A stretch of DNA of 64,000 nt from Nocardioides cavernae (GCF_013410035.1 NZ_JACCBW010000003.1:269670-333669); one strand, 5' to 3'. Shown: positions 25,507 through 34,429, counted from the first letter of the stretch. The notes: generated by a model from the sequence alone, not told the origin. Made by a program: numbers and translations.

Positions 25507-25862
25507 CACCACCAGGCCCCGGCCTTGCTGGGAGGTTCAGCGACGACGGACCGGGTCGGATTCTTAGGGTCCACCCTCAGCTCGATGGTCTGCGCCTCGT
25601 CGCCGAGGCTGATCTGCAGCCCTCTCGCCGACCCCTCGCCGCGGTGCATGCGTCCGAGGTGGTCGCGGTACTCGTACGTCACAACGAGGTACGACGAACT
25701 GGGGGTGTCGTCGTCGTTGGTGTTCGTCCGGCGCCGCACATGAGTCACGATTCCCCTCGCCGGCGTCCACGCGACCTGCCTCCGACGGTTGCTCAACACC
25801 GCGATGCCGATGAGCGCCAGGAACCACAGCGGCGAAAGCAGTACAAAGCTCTCCAACATCAC
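25506..25862 (-). CDS. DUF3592-like membrane protein (second of pair)
   Basis: 118 residues. One N-terminal helix (LLSPLWFLALIGIAVL) precedes a soluble domain matching its downstream neighbour: YLVVTYEYRDHLGRMHRGEG and ELRVDPKNPTRSVVA. The C-terminal helix found in the neighbour is missing, so the protein ends at GAWW. Translational coupling by a 1-nt overlap suggests that the two proteins are made together and may form a hetero-oligomer. No function can be given. Confidence 0.7.
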   Translation of the reverse strand: MMLESFVLLSPLWFLALIGIAVLSNRRRQVAWTPARGIVTHVRRRTNTNDDDTPSSSYLVVTYEYRDHLGRMHRGEGSARGLQISLGDEAQTIELRVDPKNPTRSVVAEPPSKAGAWW

Positions 25863-26021
25863 TGCAGGTTAGGCGGCAACACACCCGCTGTGGGCCGGAA
25901 CTCAGGATCTCGTCGGCGAACCCGACCGCACCTTCCACAGCCAAGGCGTTGGAGCCGCGATTGATCGGATCTGCCGCGATCAGATCGTCCGGATCTGCCG
26001 ATGTCCGGATGGGCTCGTGAC

Positions 26022-26027
26022 TAGCCT
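26022..26027 (+). promoter_or_regulatory. -10 element of an orphan gene
   Basis: TAGCCT ends 6 nt before GTG 26034, indicating a leaderless transcript. Confidence 0.4.
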
Positions 26028-26033
26028 GCGAGG

Positions 26034-26411
26034 GTGCCTCGGTCAGTAGTCGTCCTCAGCGACGATCCCAACCTCTTCCGCAGCGTCGCGTCCGTGCTTG
26101 AGCCCGACGGTCGTTTCGTGGTTGCTGGTGACGACCTGCTGCATTGCGACGGCGCAACTGCGCCGCTGACAAACATCTACCCCGCCGAGAACCTTGCAGC
26201 CGATTGGCAGGACTGGCGAGCGGGCGATGGCGGGTTGTCCGGTCCCGAGCAGATGTCGTCGCTCATCTTCGAGACCCGGTCTCCCGCGTGGGTCGCTGAA
26301 GTCGGCTTGCTTCTGGCTGAGGGACTTGAGACACAGGCGTGGTTCGTCGATGCGGCCGACGTCGTGTGGCCCGTCGGCAAGGTCGATTCAGAGCAAATCG
26401 CGCTTTCCTGA
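26034..26411 (+). CDS. Hypothetical soluble protein
   Basis: 125 residues from GTG 26034, beginning MPRSVVVLSDDPNLFRSVA. It contains a well-ordered sequence with TNIYPAENLAADWQDW, LIFETRSPAWVAEVGLLLA and AWFVDAADVVWPVGKVD. The last part resembles a family of small actinobacterial cytosolic proteins of unknown function. No signal peptide, membrane helix or catalytic motif is evident. The leaderless -10 supports it as a real gene. Confidence 0.6.
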   Translation: MPRSVVVLSDDPNLFRSVASVLEPDGRFVVAGDDLLHCDGATAPLTNIYPAENLAADWQDWRAGDGGLSGPEQMSSLIFETRSPAWVAEVGLLLAEGLETQAWFVDAADVVWPVGKVDSEQIALS

Positions 26412-26604
26412 ACATCCGCACATGCCGCGATGAGTGCGCCTTCACGCCGCCGTCGGGACGTTCGCAAAGTCCGCATGCGCCGACGTGCGTTGCCACTGAT
26501 CCCCCGTCAGTTGCTCACTGGGAAACGGACGTACCCGGACCAGCCGAGCGAGGTCGCGGACCCCAGCCATCCACGCGCAGGAAGCGTCGAGGATGTCCGG
26601 CTCG

Positions 26605-27732
26605 TCAGGGTGTCTTACGACGAGCCGCCCGGCCGAACTCCGCTTCCTGCTCCACTTCGTGGATGGCGAGCTGCATGGACCACCAGTCGCGCAGGTCGTC
26701 CACCCACTCGATGGGTACGTCGCTGTGCTCGTGCTCGATCGTCGTCCACGGGTCACCGTGATCGTCGCGGCTGGTCTCCAGGGTCGTGGTCACCCGCGTG
26801 TCGGTCGGCAGGAACATGTCTTTGTCCCAGGCCGGGCGTCCCGGCACCTTGACGCCCCAGTTCCAGAGCCGGACCGCCCGCCGTGGCCGATCGACCTCCG
26901 TGAACCACGAGATGATCGTGCCGTTCGACCCGGTGAGCTGATCGGCTGTGTCGCTGGAGTACGCGGACATCCGCGCGCCCAGCTCGTAGCGGTTGCCACC
27001 TCCCCCGAAGATCCAGCTGCCCTCGGTGACCCGCCAGCTGCTCCAGCTGGTCACGTGGCTCACGACCAGGAACATCTTCCGGCGGGTGCCGCGCACCGTC
27101 TGTGTCAGTCTGAGCGAGCCGAGGTCCCCTGTGAGGGTCCGCGCTCCTGCGCCGCCGTCGACGTCACGACCGATCCGCTGCGATGCGGCGAGTCCGGCGG
27201 CAGCCTCCGGAATGCGCATCAGCTCAGGCTCATCGGTGTGCTCCAGCGCGTAGGCGCTCGTCATCCTGTGCACGACACGGCCTGCCGGCGTGGCTGGCCA
27301 CGACTCGATGAAGTACCACTCGACCGGGTCTTCTCCCAGCTCCTGCTCGCCGTCCTCGTCGCCGCGGTCGCGGTCATGGAGTCGCCCCCGCGCGCTCACG
27401 CGGATCCGGTACGACCCGGCCGAGGGCACGACAGGAATCCCGAGGTCCCCGTCGTCCAGCTCGGTCACTGCGATCGGGCCGAGAGCCTCGATGCTCAGCT
27501 CGACGATGTCCTCGTACCCATCGCGCAGCGGCGGTTCGGACTCGAGCAGAGCCGTCGTCACCTCGAACGGACCCCACTGCGAGCCCGTCTGGATCCACAG
27601 GTCACCCATGGCCTCCTCGACCCCGACGAGAAGGAGGGTGTTGTCCTCCCATGCCTCTGCCCTCGCGCCGCCTCGCAGCACCACCACCCCGTGGTCCGAG
27701 CTCAGCACGTCGGTGTACACATCTGCAGCCAT
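26605..27732 (-). CDS. Hypothetical protein, 375 residues
   Basis: Begins MAADVYTDVLSSDHGVVVLR. The N-terminal ~115 residues form one beta-rich domain (DLWIQTGSQWGPFEVTTALL, AGSYRIRVSARGRLHDRDR). The second half, about residues 135-375, reads as a different beta-rich domain with many W and Y residues (WYFIESWPATPAGRVVHRM, GTIISWFTEVDRPRRAV). There is no signal peptide or membrane segment. I recognise no catalytic motif. Codon use and an uninterrupted frame support coding. The two-domain reading is inference. Confidence 0.65.
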   Translation of the reverse strand: MAADVYTDVLSSDHGVVVLRGGARAEAWEDNTLLLVGVEEAMGDLWIQTGSQWGPFEVTTALLESEPPLRDGYEDIVELSIEALGPIAVTELDDGDLGIPVVPSAGSYRIRVSARGRLHDRDRGDEDGEQELGEDPVEWYFIESWPATPAGRVVHRMTSAYALEHTDEPELMRIPEAAAGLAASQRIGRDVDGGAGARTLTGDLGSLRLTQTVRGTRRKMFLVVSHVTSWSSWRVTEGSWIFGGGGNRYELGARMSAYSSDTADQLTGSNGTIISWFTEVDRPRRAVRLWNWGVKVPGRPAWDKDMFLPTDTRVTTTLETSRDDHGDPWTTIEHEHSDVPIEWVDDLRDWWSMQLAIHEVEQEAEFGRAARRKTP

Positions 27733-27870
27733 GTCGTCCCCCTATGGACCCTCGCCTGCATTCAACCGTCTCGTAGCGACGCACGTGAGCTTTCGGATGG
27801 CATGCGTTCACGTCTGCAGAGACGAGTACGCGGACCTGCCGAGTGAGGTTGTCCCGCTGCGCCTCCCCAG

Positions 27871-27926
27871 GTGTGACGACAGGGGTGTGACGAAAGGGGT
27901 GTGACGGCAGGGTGTGAGGTTTGGGG
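27871..27926. repeat. Short tandem direct repeats upstream of a secreted peptidase
   Basis: Four copies of a 13-15 bp unit, GTGTGACGACAGGG, then GTGTGACGAAAGGG, GTGTGACGGCAGG and a degenerate fourth GTGTGAGGTTTGGG. They lie ~66 bp before the metallopeptidase start codon. They are either a regulatory direct-repeat array or a slippage-prone microsatellite. Confidence 0.65.
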
Positions 27927-27991
27927 TGGGTGGGTGCGGGCAGGCTTCCGGGGCGCGGCCATAGGGCCGTCCCGGATGCAAAGGACTCAGC

Positions 27992-28888
27992 ATGACTTGC
28001 CGCATCACTGCACGCGTCGTTCCCTCCCACCGGCGTGCCTTCGGTGTCGCCGCACTTGCCGCGGCCTGTCTGCTTGGCTCACTGGCTGGTGGCGTCCCTG
28101 CCTCGGCGACGAGTACCGCCCCGACCGCAGGTCTGGCGGCGGCCGCGCCTGTTGCAGCAACCCCGGCGCGTCGGATCGACCCGCGCCGGATCAAGCCCGA
28201 CGTCTTGAAGCGCAACCGGCTCTACCGCGTCGGGACCATGACGGGCGCAGGCTGCGCCCCGGCCTCACAGGTACCTCTCGACAGCTCCGCCAACCTCCTG
28301 GCCTACTACCGGTCGACCCTTCCGTGCCTGGACCAGGCGTGGAAGGGCAGCTGGCGGAAGCTGCGCAAGGCGGGCGTGAAGTTCCGAGCCCCGAAGGTCG
28401 TCGTCCACAACGGCTCGTCCTCGAGCCCGTGCGGCACGCCGGGTCGCCTGTCGTTCTACTGCGGCCAGAACAAGACGATCTACATGTACGACGCCGAGAT
28501 AGTGAACCCGTGGAACGCCTACCCCGGCGATGAGTACAGCCACGGCTTGACCCGCCTTGCCGCCACGCACACCCTCGCGCACGAGTACGGCCACCACGTG
28601 CAGCAGCTCGTTGGCATCCTGCGAACCATCGGCCCGCGGTACAAGGGCAAGCTCGAGCGTCGGGCCGAGCTCCAGGCGAGCTGCCTGGGCAACGTCTGGC
28701 TCTCCGCGCAACGCGACGCCTACCCGATCCTCGCGGACTACTCCCAACGACCCGAGCTCTGGCGCTACATCAGCGTCAGCAACCACGGCTCGCTCGCCAA
28801 CCAGGCCTACTGGACCGACCGCGGCTACGCCTCCGCTCAGCCAGGCGACTGCAACACCTTCAAGGCGCCCGGCCGCACGGTGTCCTGA
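27992..28888 (+). CDS. Secreted neutral zinc metallopeptidase
   Basis: 298 residues with a basic start and signal core (AFGVAALAAACLLGSLAGGV followed by PASA). The mature domain carries LAHEYGHHVQQLV (HExxH zinc site) and, ~25 residues on, RAELQASCLGNVWL with the third ligand. FYCGQNKTIYMY is also a feature of this family (neutral zinc metallopeptidase, PF04228/YpfJ-like). Several Cys residues suggest disulfides. It acts outside the cell; the natural substrate is unknown. A tandem-repeat block lies just upstream, and no AGGAGG site is obvious, so the start at 27992 is chosen by signal-peptide logic. Confidence 0.85.
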   Translation: MTCRITARVVPSHRRAFGVAALAAACLLGSLAGGVPASATSTAPTAGLAAAAPVAATPARRIDPRRIKPDVLKRNRLYRVGTMTGAGCAPASQVPLDSSANLLAYYRSTLPCLDQAWKGSWRKLRKAGVKFRAPKVVVHNGSSSSPCGTPGRLSFYCGQNKTIYMYDAEIVNPWNAYPGDEYSHGLTRLAATHTLAHEYGHHVQQLVGILRTIGPRYKGKLERRAELQASCLGNVWLSAQRDAYPILADYSQRPELWRYISVSNHGSLANQAYWTDRGYASAQPGDCNTFKAPGRTVS

Positions 28889-28944
28889 GACCGGGACGAC
28901 CGGCACGCGCCGTGCGCCACCGCCGGACGTACCGAGTCGATGCG

Positions 28945-29097
28945 TCAGGACCCGAAGGCGTAGACGATCACGAACCCGCCGACCATGAGCAGCAGGAGGG
29001 GCAGGAGGGTCCAGAAGTAACGCGTGTCGACGTAGGACTTCTTGGCGTCCGGATCCCACGGACCCTGCTCGTCGTGACTGCCGGGGTTGATGATCAA
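28945..29097 (-). CDS. Small membrane protein, 50 residues
   Basis: The frame runs from TTG 29097, 7 nt after a GGAG site. The protein begins MIINPGSHDEQGPWDPDAK and then has one strong membrane helix, FWTLLPLLLLMVGGFVIVY, ending AFGS. The polar N-terminus with DPDAKKSY is followed directly by the helix, so it is a bitopic protein with a short tail. The gene is too short for most gene callers, and its TTG start would be missed. It faces the metallopeptidase 3' end. Function unknown. Confidence 0.6.
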   Translation of the reverse strand: MIINPGSHDEQGPWDPDAKKSYVDTRYFWTLLPLLLLMVGGFVIVYAFGS

Positions 29098-29179
29098 GAC
29101 GGTCTCCTACCCTGCGCCGGGACGGCCAACCCTACAAGGCCGCTCTCCAGCACTCGCCCGGGCGAGTGCTACATCGAGG

Positions 29180-29413
29180 ATGGCGGTCATGGCTGTTGCC
29201 GCGGGCTGCCCAGTCGTGGGCGACGTCGATGCACAGTATCCGGGCCTGCTCGCGGTCCACGACGAAGTGCACTCGTGGATCACCCGCTCCGACCACGTAG
29301 CGACAGGGCCTCCACGGGAGGTGTGGCTGACCGCGTCCGATGACACGGATGGCCTGCGCGTGCGGGTCACGTGGCCGTACGCCCCGCGCATCGCGTCTCT
29401 GCCTGACGCCTGA
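29180..29413 (+). pseudogene. GyrI-like (AraC effector-binding) domain remnant
   Basis: A 77-codon frame starting MAVMAVAAGCPVVGDVDA. Its second half, GLLAVHDEVHSWITRSDHV followed by GPPREVWLT and VRVTWPY, matches the C-terminal half of GyrI-like effector domains (HD..H.W.......GPP.EVYLT). The N-terminal half of that ~150-residue domain and any DNA-binding part are missing. I interpret it as a decayed fragment. A short independent protein is possible but less likely. Confidence 0.5.
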
Positions 29414-29478
29414 CCCTGTGCCCCTTCCGGCGGCTCGTCCCATGGACGTCCCACTGGTCGACAGCTTCAGGAACGACG

Positions 29479-29514
29479 AAGCCCCTGACCGGCGTCTCCG
29501 CTGGTCAGGGGCTT
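29479..29514 (-). terminator. Terminator of tRNA-Pro
   Basis: A perfect 12-bp stem, AAGCCCCTGACC (29479-29490) with GGTCAGGGGCTT (29503-29514), and 12-nt loop lie 9 nt past the tRNA 3' end on the minus strand. The stem is symmetric enough to act on plus-strand transcription too, where CTTCTTCTC follows. Confidence 0.8.
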
Positions 29515-29522
29515 CTTCTCGG

Positions 29523-29596
<74 letters not shown>

Positions 29597-29799
29597 AGTG
29601 CTCCCGGCGCGAGGCCTGCGAAGCGAGGGGAACACTACCGCAGCCACACCGGGGTGACGGAATCGGGCCGGGCCTCGTGCGCCGGTCCCCCACCGCTCGG
29701 ACCAGAGCGCCTGGTCCGTGTGGGTCATTCGACCCCGAACGCCCGCGGTGGACGTCCCGGTCGGCACACCATGGACCACCGACCTGTGGGGGGTTCTGA

Positions 29800-30471
29800 G
29801 TGTCATCCGTGCCGCGCCGCTCCAGCCTGGTCGCAGCCGTCCTCCTGGCTGCCGCCGGGCTGGGCGTCGCCGCGCCCCGGGCCGGGGCAGCACCTGAGTC
29901 CGCCGTGCGCGAGGACGCCCGGGTCGCCCGGGCCGTCGACCTGGCACGTCAGGTCGGCGCGCGCCAGCAGGCACTTGCGAGCCTGAACCGACGGGCCGAC
30001 ACCCGTGATCGCGCACTCCTCGGGCGCGCGCGGGTGCTCGCGGCGTACGGCTGGAGCGGCGACCCCGAGGCCGCCCGCGCCGTGCTGCCGCTCGCCGACT
30101 ACCGCATCTCCGCCGGCTTCGGTCTCACCGGACCGCTGTGGGAGGACGAGCACGGCGGGCAGGACTTCGGCGCCGCCGTCGGCGAGACGATCGTCTCCGT
30201 CGCCGCCGGTACCGTCACCGAGGTCGCCGACGCCGGTCCCTACGGCCTGCGCACGATCGTCACGTTGCCGGACGGCACGGAGGTCTGGTACTGCCACCAG
30301 ACGAGCGCCACCGTCCAGCCCGGCCAGGCCGTCGACCTCGCCGACGTCATCGGCACGGTCGGCTCGTCGGGCAACTCGACGGGACCGCACCTGCACCTGG
30401 AGGTACGCCCCGCCGGCGGCAGCCCGGTGGACCCGATGGACTGGCTGCGCGCGGCGGGGCTCACGCCCTGA
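29800..30471 (+). CDS. M23 family metallopeptidase (LytM-like)
   Basis: 223 residues from GTG 29800, with a GGGGGG site just upstream. The signal peptide core is SLVAAVLLAAAGLGVAAPRA. After a helical region of ~70 residues comes the LytM domain. It has the first zinc motif HGGQDFGAAVG (HxxxD), a central GLRTIVTLPDGTEVWYCHQ and the final HLHLEV (HxH) with GNSTGPHLHLE. All four zinc ligands appear present. It should cleave peptidoglycan cross-bridges or act as an amidase activator outside the membrane. It stands between tRNA-Pro and the der cluster. Confidence 0.9.
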   Translation: MSSVPRRSSLVAAVLLAAAGLGVAAPRAGAAPESAVREDARVARAVDLARQVGARQQALASLNRRADTRDRALLGRARVLAAYGWSGDPEAARAVLPLADYRISAGFGLTGPLWEDEHGGQDFGAAVGETIVSVAAGTVTEVADAGPYGLRTIVTLPDGTEVWYCHQTSATVQPGQAVDLADVIGTVGSSGNSTGPHLHLEVRPAGGSPVDPMDWLRAAGLTP

Positions 30472-30495
30472 ACCGGTCCCGCACCAGACTGCGTG

Positions 30496-31863
30496 TCAGC
30501 GCTTGCGCTTCTCGCGCGGCTTCTGCTGGATGACGATGGGCGTGCCGACGAAGCCGAACTCCTCACGGAGCCGACGCTCGACGTAGCGCTCGTAGGCGGC
30601 GTCGAGCTTGCCGCTGGTGAACAGCACGAAGGTGGGCGGGGCGACCGAGGGCTGCGTGGCGAACAGGATCTTGGGCTGCTTGCCGCTGCGCACCGGGTGC
30701 GGGTGCTCGGCGACGAGCCGACCGAGGAAGGTGTTGAGGGCGCCGGTGCCGATGCGCGTCTCCCAGCCCTCCAGCGCCTTGTCGATGGCCGGGACGAGAC
30801 GATCGACGTGCCAGCCCGTGCGGGCGGTGAAGTTGATCCGCGGCGCCCACTGCAGCTGCACCAGGTCGCGCTCGATCTCGCGCTCGAGGTAGTAGCGGCG
30901 CTCCTCGTCGACGAGGTCCCACTTGTTGAAGGCCACGATCATCGCCCGCCCGGCGTCCCGGATCGTCTGGATGATCCGCATGTCCTGCTCGGACACGGTC
31001 TGGCTGGCGTCGAGGACCAGCACGGCGACCTCGGCCCGGTCGATTGCGGTGGAGGTCCGCAGCGAGGCGTAGTACTCGTGGCCGGACGCCTGGTTCACGC
31101 GCTTGCGGATGCCCGCGGTGTCGATGAAGCGCCAGGTGCGGTCACCGAGCGTGATCAGCTCGTCGACCGGGTCGACCGTCGTGCCGGCGACGTTGTCGAC
31201 GACGACACGGTCCTCCTTGGCGAGCATGTTGAGCAGCGAGGACTTGCCGACGTTGGGCTTGCCGACGATGGCGATGCGGCGCGGGCCGCCGACCTCCTCG
31301 AACGACTCCGCGGGCGTCTCGGGCAGCGCCTCCAGGATGGCGTCGAGCATGTCGCCGGAGCCGCGGCCGTGCAGCGCGGAGACGGGGTAGGGCTCACCGA
31401 GGCCGAGGTTCCAGAGGCCGAACGCCTCGGCCTCGGTGCGCTGGTCGTCGACCTTGTTGGCGGCCAGCACCACGGGCTTGCCCGACTTGCGCAGGATCCG
31501 GACGACCGCCTCGTCGGAGTCGGTGATGCCGACGGTGGCGTCCACGACGAACAGGACGGCGTCGGCCAGCGACACGGCGACCTCGGCCTGCCCGGCGATC
31601 CGCTCGGCGAGGCCGCGGGCGTCGGGGTCCCAGCCGCCGGTGTCGACCACCGTGAAGGCGCGGCCGTTCCAGTTGGCGTCGTAGGACACGCGGTCGCGGG
31701 TCACCCCCGGGCGGTCCTCGACGACCGCCTCACGGCGGCCGATGATCCGGTTGACGAGGGTCGACTTCCCCACGTTGGGTCGGCCGACCACGGCGAGGAC
31801 GGGGACGGGCCCGGACGTCTCGTCGGTGGCGGGCTCGACGCTGGCGGCGTCGTACTCAGTCAT
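30496..31863 (-). CDS. der: Ribosome-associated GTPase Der (EngA)
   Basis: 455 residues from ATG 31863. Two tandem Era-like GTPase domains are visible. The first has GRPNVGKST and VDTGGWD (G3), with AANKVD as G4. The second has [18 protein letters not shown] and NKWDLVDEE. The C-terminal KH-like domain ends in EKRKR. Der acts in 50S subunit assembly and is essential in bacteria. It is the last gene of the minus-strand cluster, downstream of plsC with a 6-nt gap. Confidence 0.97.
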   Translation of the reverse strand: MTEYDAASVEPATDETSGPVPVLAVVGRPNVGKSTLVNRIIGRREAVVEDRPGVTRDRVSYDANWNGRAFTVVDTGGWDPDARGLAERIAGQAEVAVSLADAVLFVVDATVGITDSDEAVVRILRKSGKPVVLAANKVDDQRTEAEAFGLWNLGLGEPYPVSALHGRGSGDMLDAILEALPETPAESFEEVGGPRRIAIVGKPNVGKSSLLNMLAKEDRVVVDNVAGTTVDPVDELITLGDRTWRFIDTAGIRKRVNQASGHEYYASLRTSTAIDRAEVAVLVLDASQTVSEQDMRIIQTIRDAGRAMIVAFNKWDLVDEERRYYLEREIERDLVQLQWAPRINFTARTGWHVDRLVPAIDKALEGWETRIGTGALNTFLGRLVAEHPHPVRSGKQPKILFATQPSVAPPTFVLFTSGKLDAAYERYVERRLREEFGFVGTPIVIQQKPREKRKR

Positions 31864-31869
31864 GGGTGC

Positions 31870-32616
31870 TCACAGCTCTCTGGATGGCTCGACGAGCCCG
31901 GTGTCGGGGTCGTCCTCGGATTGTCCCGCAGGAAGGGGCCCGGGCAAGGATCGGCGCGTGTCGGCCAGCGCGGCCGCCAGCTCGGACAGCATGTGCCCCT
32001 TGAGCAACACCGACGTGGCGGCGACGTGTTCCCGGGTGCGCGGCCACGCCTGCTGTGTCGTGTGCCACGGCGTGCCGACGACCACGTCGATCCGCGCGCC
32101 GCGGGGTGGCAGCGAGCCGGTGGCGCCGCCGGGCTCGCGCGTACCGACGAGAGTCACCGGTACGACAGGTGCGCCCGTCACGAGGGCCAGGTACGCCGCG
32201 CCGTGGTGGAAGCGTCGCAGCTCGCCGTCGCCGCGGGTGCCCTCCGGGAAGATCCCGACCACTCCCCCGTCGCGCAGGACGCGCAGGCACGTACGGATCG
32301 CGCCGGGGTCGGCGTGGAAGCGGTCGAGCGGCACCTGGCCGGAGGCGCGGAGGAACCGTCCGAGAGGGCCGGCGAACATCTCCTGCTTGGTCAGCGCGTG
32401 CACGGGGCGTGGAGCCACGACCGCCAGCAGCGGTCCGTCGATCACGCCGACGTGGTTGGCCGCGAGGATCACTCCGCCGGTCGCCGGCACCCGCTCGGGG
32501 TGGTGCACCTGCACCGACCAGCGACGCCGCAGCAGCCACGCGGCGGCGGGCCGGAGCCCGCACAGCAACCGTGTCGGCGGGTGCCCCGCGGCGCTGCCGG
32601 GCAGGTCGGTGGTCAC
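31870..32616 (-). CDS. 1-acyl-sn-glycerol-3-phosphate acyltransferase family protein
   Basis: 248 residues from GTG 32616, which overlaps the cmk stop as GTGA. The PlsC motifs are present: AANHVGVIDGP (HxxxxD), RASGQVPLDRFH, GIFPEGTRGDGE (phosphate-binding EGTR) and APVVPVTLVGTR. It therefore transfers acyl chains to lysophosphatidate or a related acceptor in phospholipid synthesis. This gene commonly sits between cmk and der in actinobacteria. Membrane association is likely through the N-terminal arginine-rich/hydrophobic segment. Confidence 0.9.
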   Translation of the reverse strand: MTTDLPGSAAGHPPTRLLCGLRPAAAWLLRRRWSVQVHHPERVPATGGVILAANHVGVIDGPLLAVVAPRPVHALTKQEMFAGPLGRFLRASGQVPLDRFHADPGAIRTCLRVLRDGGVVGIFPEGTRGDGELRRFHHGAAYLALVTGAPVVPVTLVGTREPGGATGSLPPRGARIDVVVGTPWHTTQQAWPRTREHVAATSVLLKGHMLSELAAALADTRRSLPGPLPAGQSEDDPDTGLVEPSREL

Positions 32617-33299
32617 CTGCCCCGCGCCTCCTCGGCGAGGGTGACGATCCGGTCGACCACCTCGGGCAGCGTGAGGTGGGTGCTGTCGACGTGCACGGCG
32701 CCGTCGGCCATCGTCAGCGGCGCGGTCGCTCGCCCGGAGTCGATGCGGTCGCGCTCGAGCAGCGACTGCTGGGTGCTGGCGAGGTCGCTGCCGCCCTCCT
32801 CCAGAGCGCGGCGCTGCGCGCGTGCGTCGGGGTCTGCGCTGAGGTAGACCTTGAGCTCGGCCTGCGGCCACACGACGGAGCCGATGTCGCGGCCCTCCAC
32901 GACGATCCCGCCGGTGCCGATCACCTCACGCTGGAGGTCGAGCAGCAGGCTGCGCACCTCGGGGACCGCGCTGACCGGGCTGACCGCGGCGTTGACCTCG
33001 TCGCTGCGGATCTCGACCGAGACGTCGACGCCGTCCACGGTGATGGTGGGGGCGAGCGGGTCGGTGCCGGACTCGATCACCGGGCGGCCGCAGGCCGCAG
33101 CCACGGCAGCCACGTCGTGCACGTCGACGCCCTCGCGCAGCAGCCACCACGTCATCGCACGGAACATCGCGCCGGTGTCGAGGTAGCGCAGGCCCAGGCG
33201 ACCGGCCACGCCCCGCGACGTGCTCGACTTCCCGGACCCGGAGGTGCCGTCGATCGCGATGACGAGGGCCGTGGGGTCGAGGGAGGTCTGGTCGCTCAC
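32613..33299 (-). CDS. cmk: Cytidylate kinase
   Basis: 228 residues from GTG 33299. The P-loop is IAIDGTSGSGKSS. YLDTGAMFRAMTWWLLREG follows (NMP-binding), with IVVEGRDIGSVVWPQAELK as the CMP-binding R-D-x-G element and DRIDSGRATAPL near the LID. It phosphorylates CMP and dCMP for nucleic-acid and CDP-lipid synthesis. It lies between tyrA and plsC, the usual actinobacterial order. The start codon lies 12 nt from the tyrA stop, and an upstream in-frame extension is antisense noise. Confidence 0.96.
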   Translation of the reverse strand: MSDQTSLDPTALVIAIDGTSGSGKSSTSRGVAGRLGLRYLDTGAMFRAMTWWLLREGVDVHDVAAVAAACGRPVIESGTDPLAPTITVDGVDVSVEIRSDEVNAAVSPVSAVPEVRSLLLDLQREVIGTGGIVVEGRDIGSVVWPQAELKVYLSADPDARAQRRALEEGGSDLASTQQSLLERDRIDSGRATAPLTMADGAVHVDSTHLTLPEVVDRIVTLAEEARGR

Positions 33300-33310
33300 G
33301 GGCCACAAGG

Positions 33311-34429
33311 TTACCGGTGGGTCGTCCAGCCGCGGGATTCGAGCGCGGCCAGGAGCTGCTCGGCGCTGCCGCGGTCGACGACCAGCTCGGTGAGCCCGAC
33401 CGGTCGCCCGGGGTCGTGATCGATGTGGACGTCCTCGATGTTGACGCCGATCTCGCCGGCATCGCCGAACAGCCGGGCCAGCTCGCCCGGGTGGTCCGGC
33501 ACCGCGACGAAGACCGACCGCGTCGGCCGCGCGGGTCCGCCGTGCTTGCCGGGGATCGCGGCGGTGCCTGCGTTGCCGCGGGTGAGGATCTCGACGAGGC
33601 CGGGGGCCGACGGCCCGGAAGGCGCAGTGGGAGCCGCGGACACCGCGCTCATCAGGTCGTCGAGGTCGGCGCGGACCTCCGCGAGCAGGTCGAGGACCGC
33701 CTCGCTGTTGGCCTCGAGGATCTGCTGCCACAGCCCGGGGTCGCTCGCGGCGACCCGCGTGACGTCACGTACGCCCTGACCCGACAGGGCGAGGTGCTCG
33801 GCGGGCGCGGCGGCGAGGCGGCCCGCGACGAGCACGGCGGCGAGGTGCGGGAGGTGGGAGATCCGCGCGACGGCGCGATCGTGCTCCGCGGGCTCCATCC
33901 GGATCGGTGCGGCACCGCACTCGAGCACCAGTGTCTCGACGAGACCGACGGCGTCGGGTCGGGCGTCCAGGTGGGGCGTGACCGCCCACGGCCGCCCGTC
34001 GAACAGCGCCGCACTCGCGGCCAGCGGGCCGGAGCGCTCGCTGCCGGCCATCGGGTGCGACCCGACGTAGCGCGCCAGGTCCGCGCCGGCCACGCGGGCA
34101 GCCACGGCCGTGAGCGGCGCGGCCTTGACGCTGCCGACGTCGGTGACGACGGCGTCGGTGCGCTGCAGCGCGTCCACGATGGCGTCCGCGATCGCCGCAG
34201 GCGGGACCGCGACCACCACGAGCTGCGGCCGGTCCTCGGGTCGCACCGGGCGGCCGGCGCCCAGGCCGTGCGCCGTGCGGACGTTCTCCTCGGCGGTGTC
34301 GCGCAGCACGACCTCGATCCCGAGGCGGGCGCACACGAGCGCGATGGACGTGCCGATCAGGCCCGCGCCGACGACCTCGACCGGCCCGACGAGGGCGGGG
34401 AGGGCCGCCTCGTCCCCGAGGTCAGTCAT
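33311..34429 (-). CDS. tyrA: Prephenate dehydrogenase
   Basis: 372 residues from ATG 34429. The NAD-binding loop is EVVGAGLIGTSIALVCARLG. The second domain has YVGSHPMAGSERSGP, the prephenate-binding histidine region, and PLAASAALFDGRPWAVTPH. A C-terminal ACT domain of ~70 residues (FVAVPDHPGELARLFGDAG) probably gives tyrosine feedback. This enzyme makes 4-hydroxyphenylpyruvate. Its start overlaps the chorismate mutase stop by 8 nt, so the two enzymes supply successive steps from chorismate to tyrosine. Confidence 0.95.
   Translation of the reverse strand: MTDLGDEAALPALVGPVEVVGAGLIGTSIALVCARLGIEVVLRDTAEENVRTAHGLGAGRPVRPEDRPQLVVVAVPPAAIADAIVDALQRTDAVVTDVGSVKAAPLTAVAARVAGADLARYVGSHPMAGSERSGPLAASAALFDGRPWAVTPHLDARPDAVGLVETLVLECGAAPIRMEPAEHDRAVARISHLPHLAAVLVAGRLAAAPAEHLALSGQGVRDVTRVAASDPGLWQQILEANSEAVLDLLAEVRADLDDLMSAVSAAPTAPSGPSAPGLVEILTRGNAGTAAIPGKHGGPARPTRSVFVAVPDHPGELARLFGDAGEIGVNIEDVHIDHDPGRPVGLTELVVDRGSAEQLLAALESRGWTTHR

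Noticed and set aside
30493..32847. Plus-strand frame of ~780 codons opposite der and plsC
   Set aside because: Antisense to well-identified genes; no motifs.
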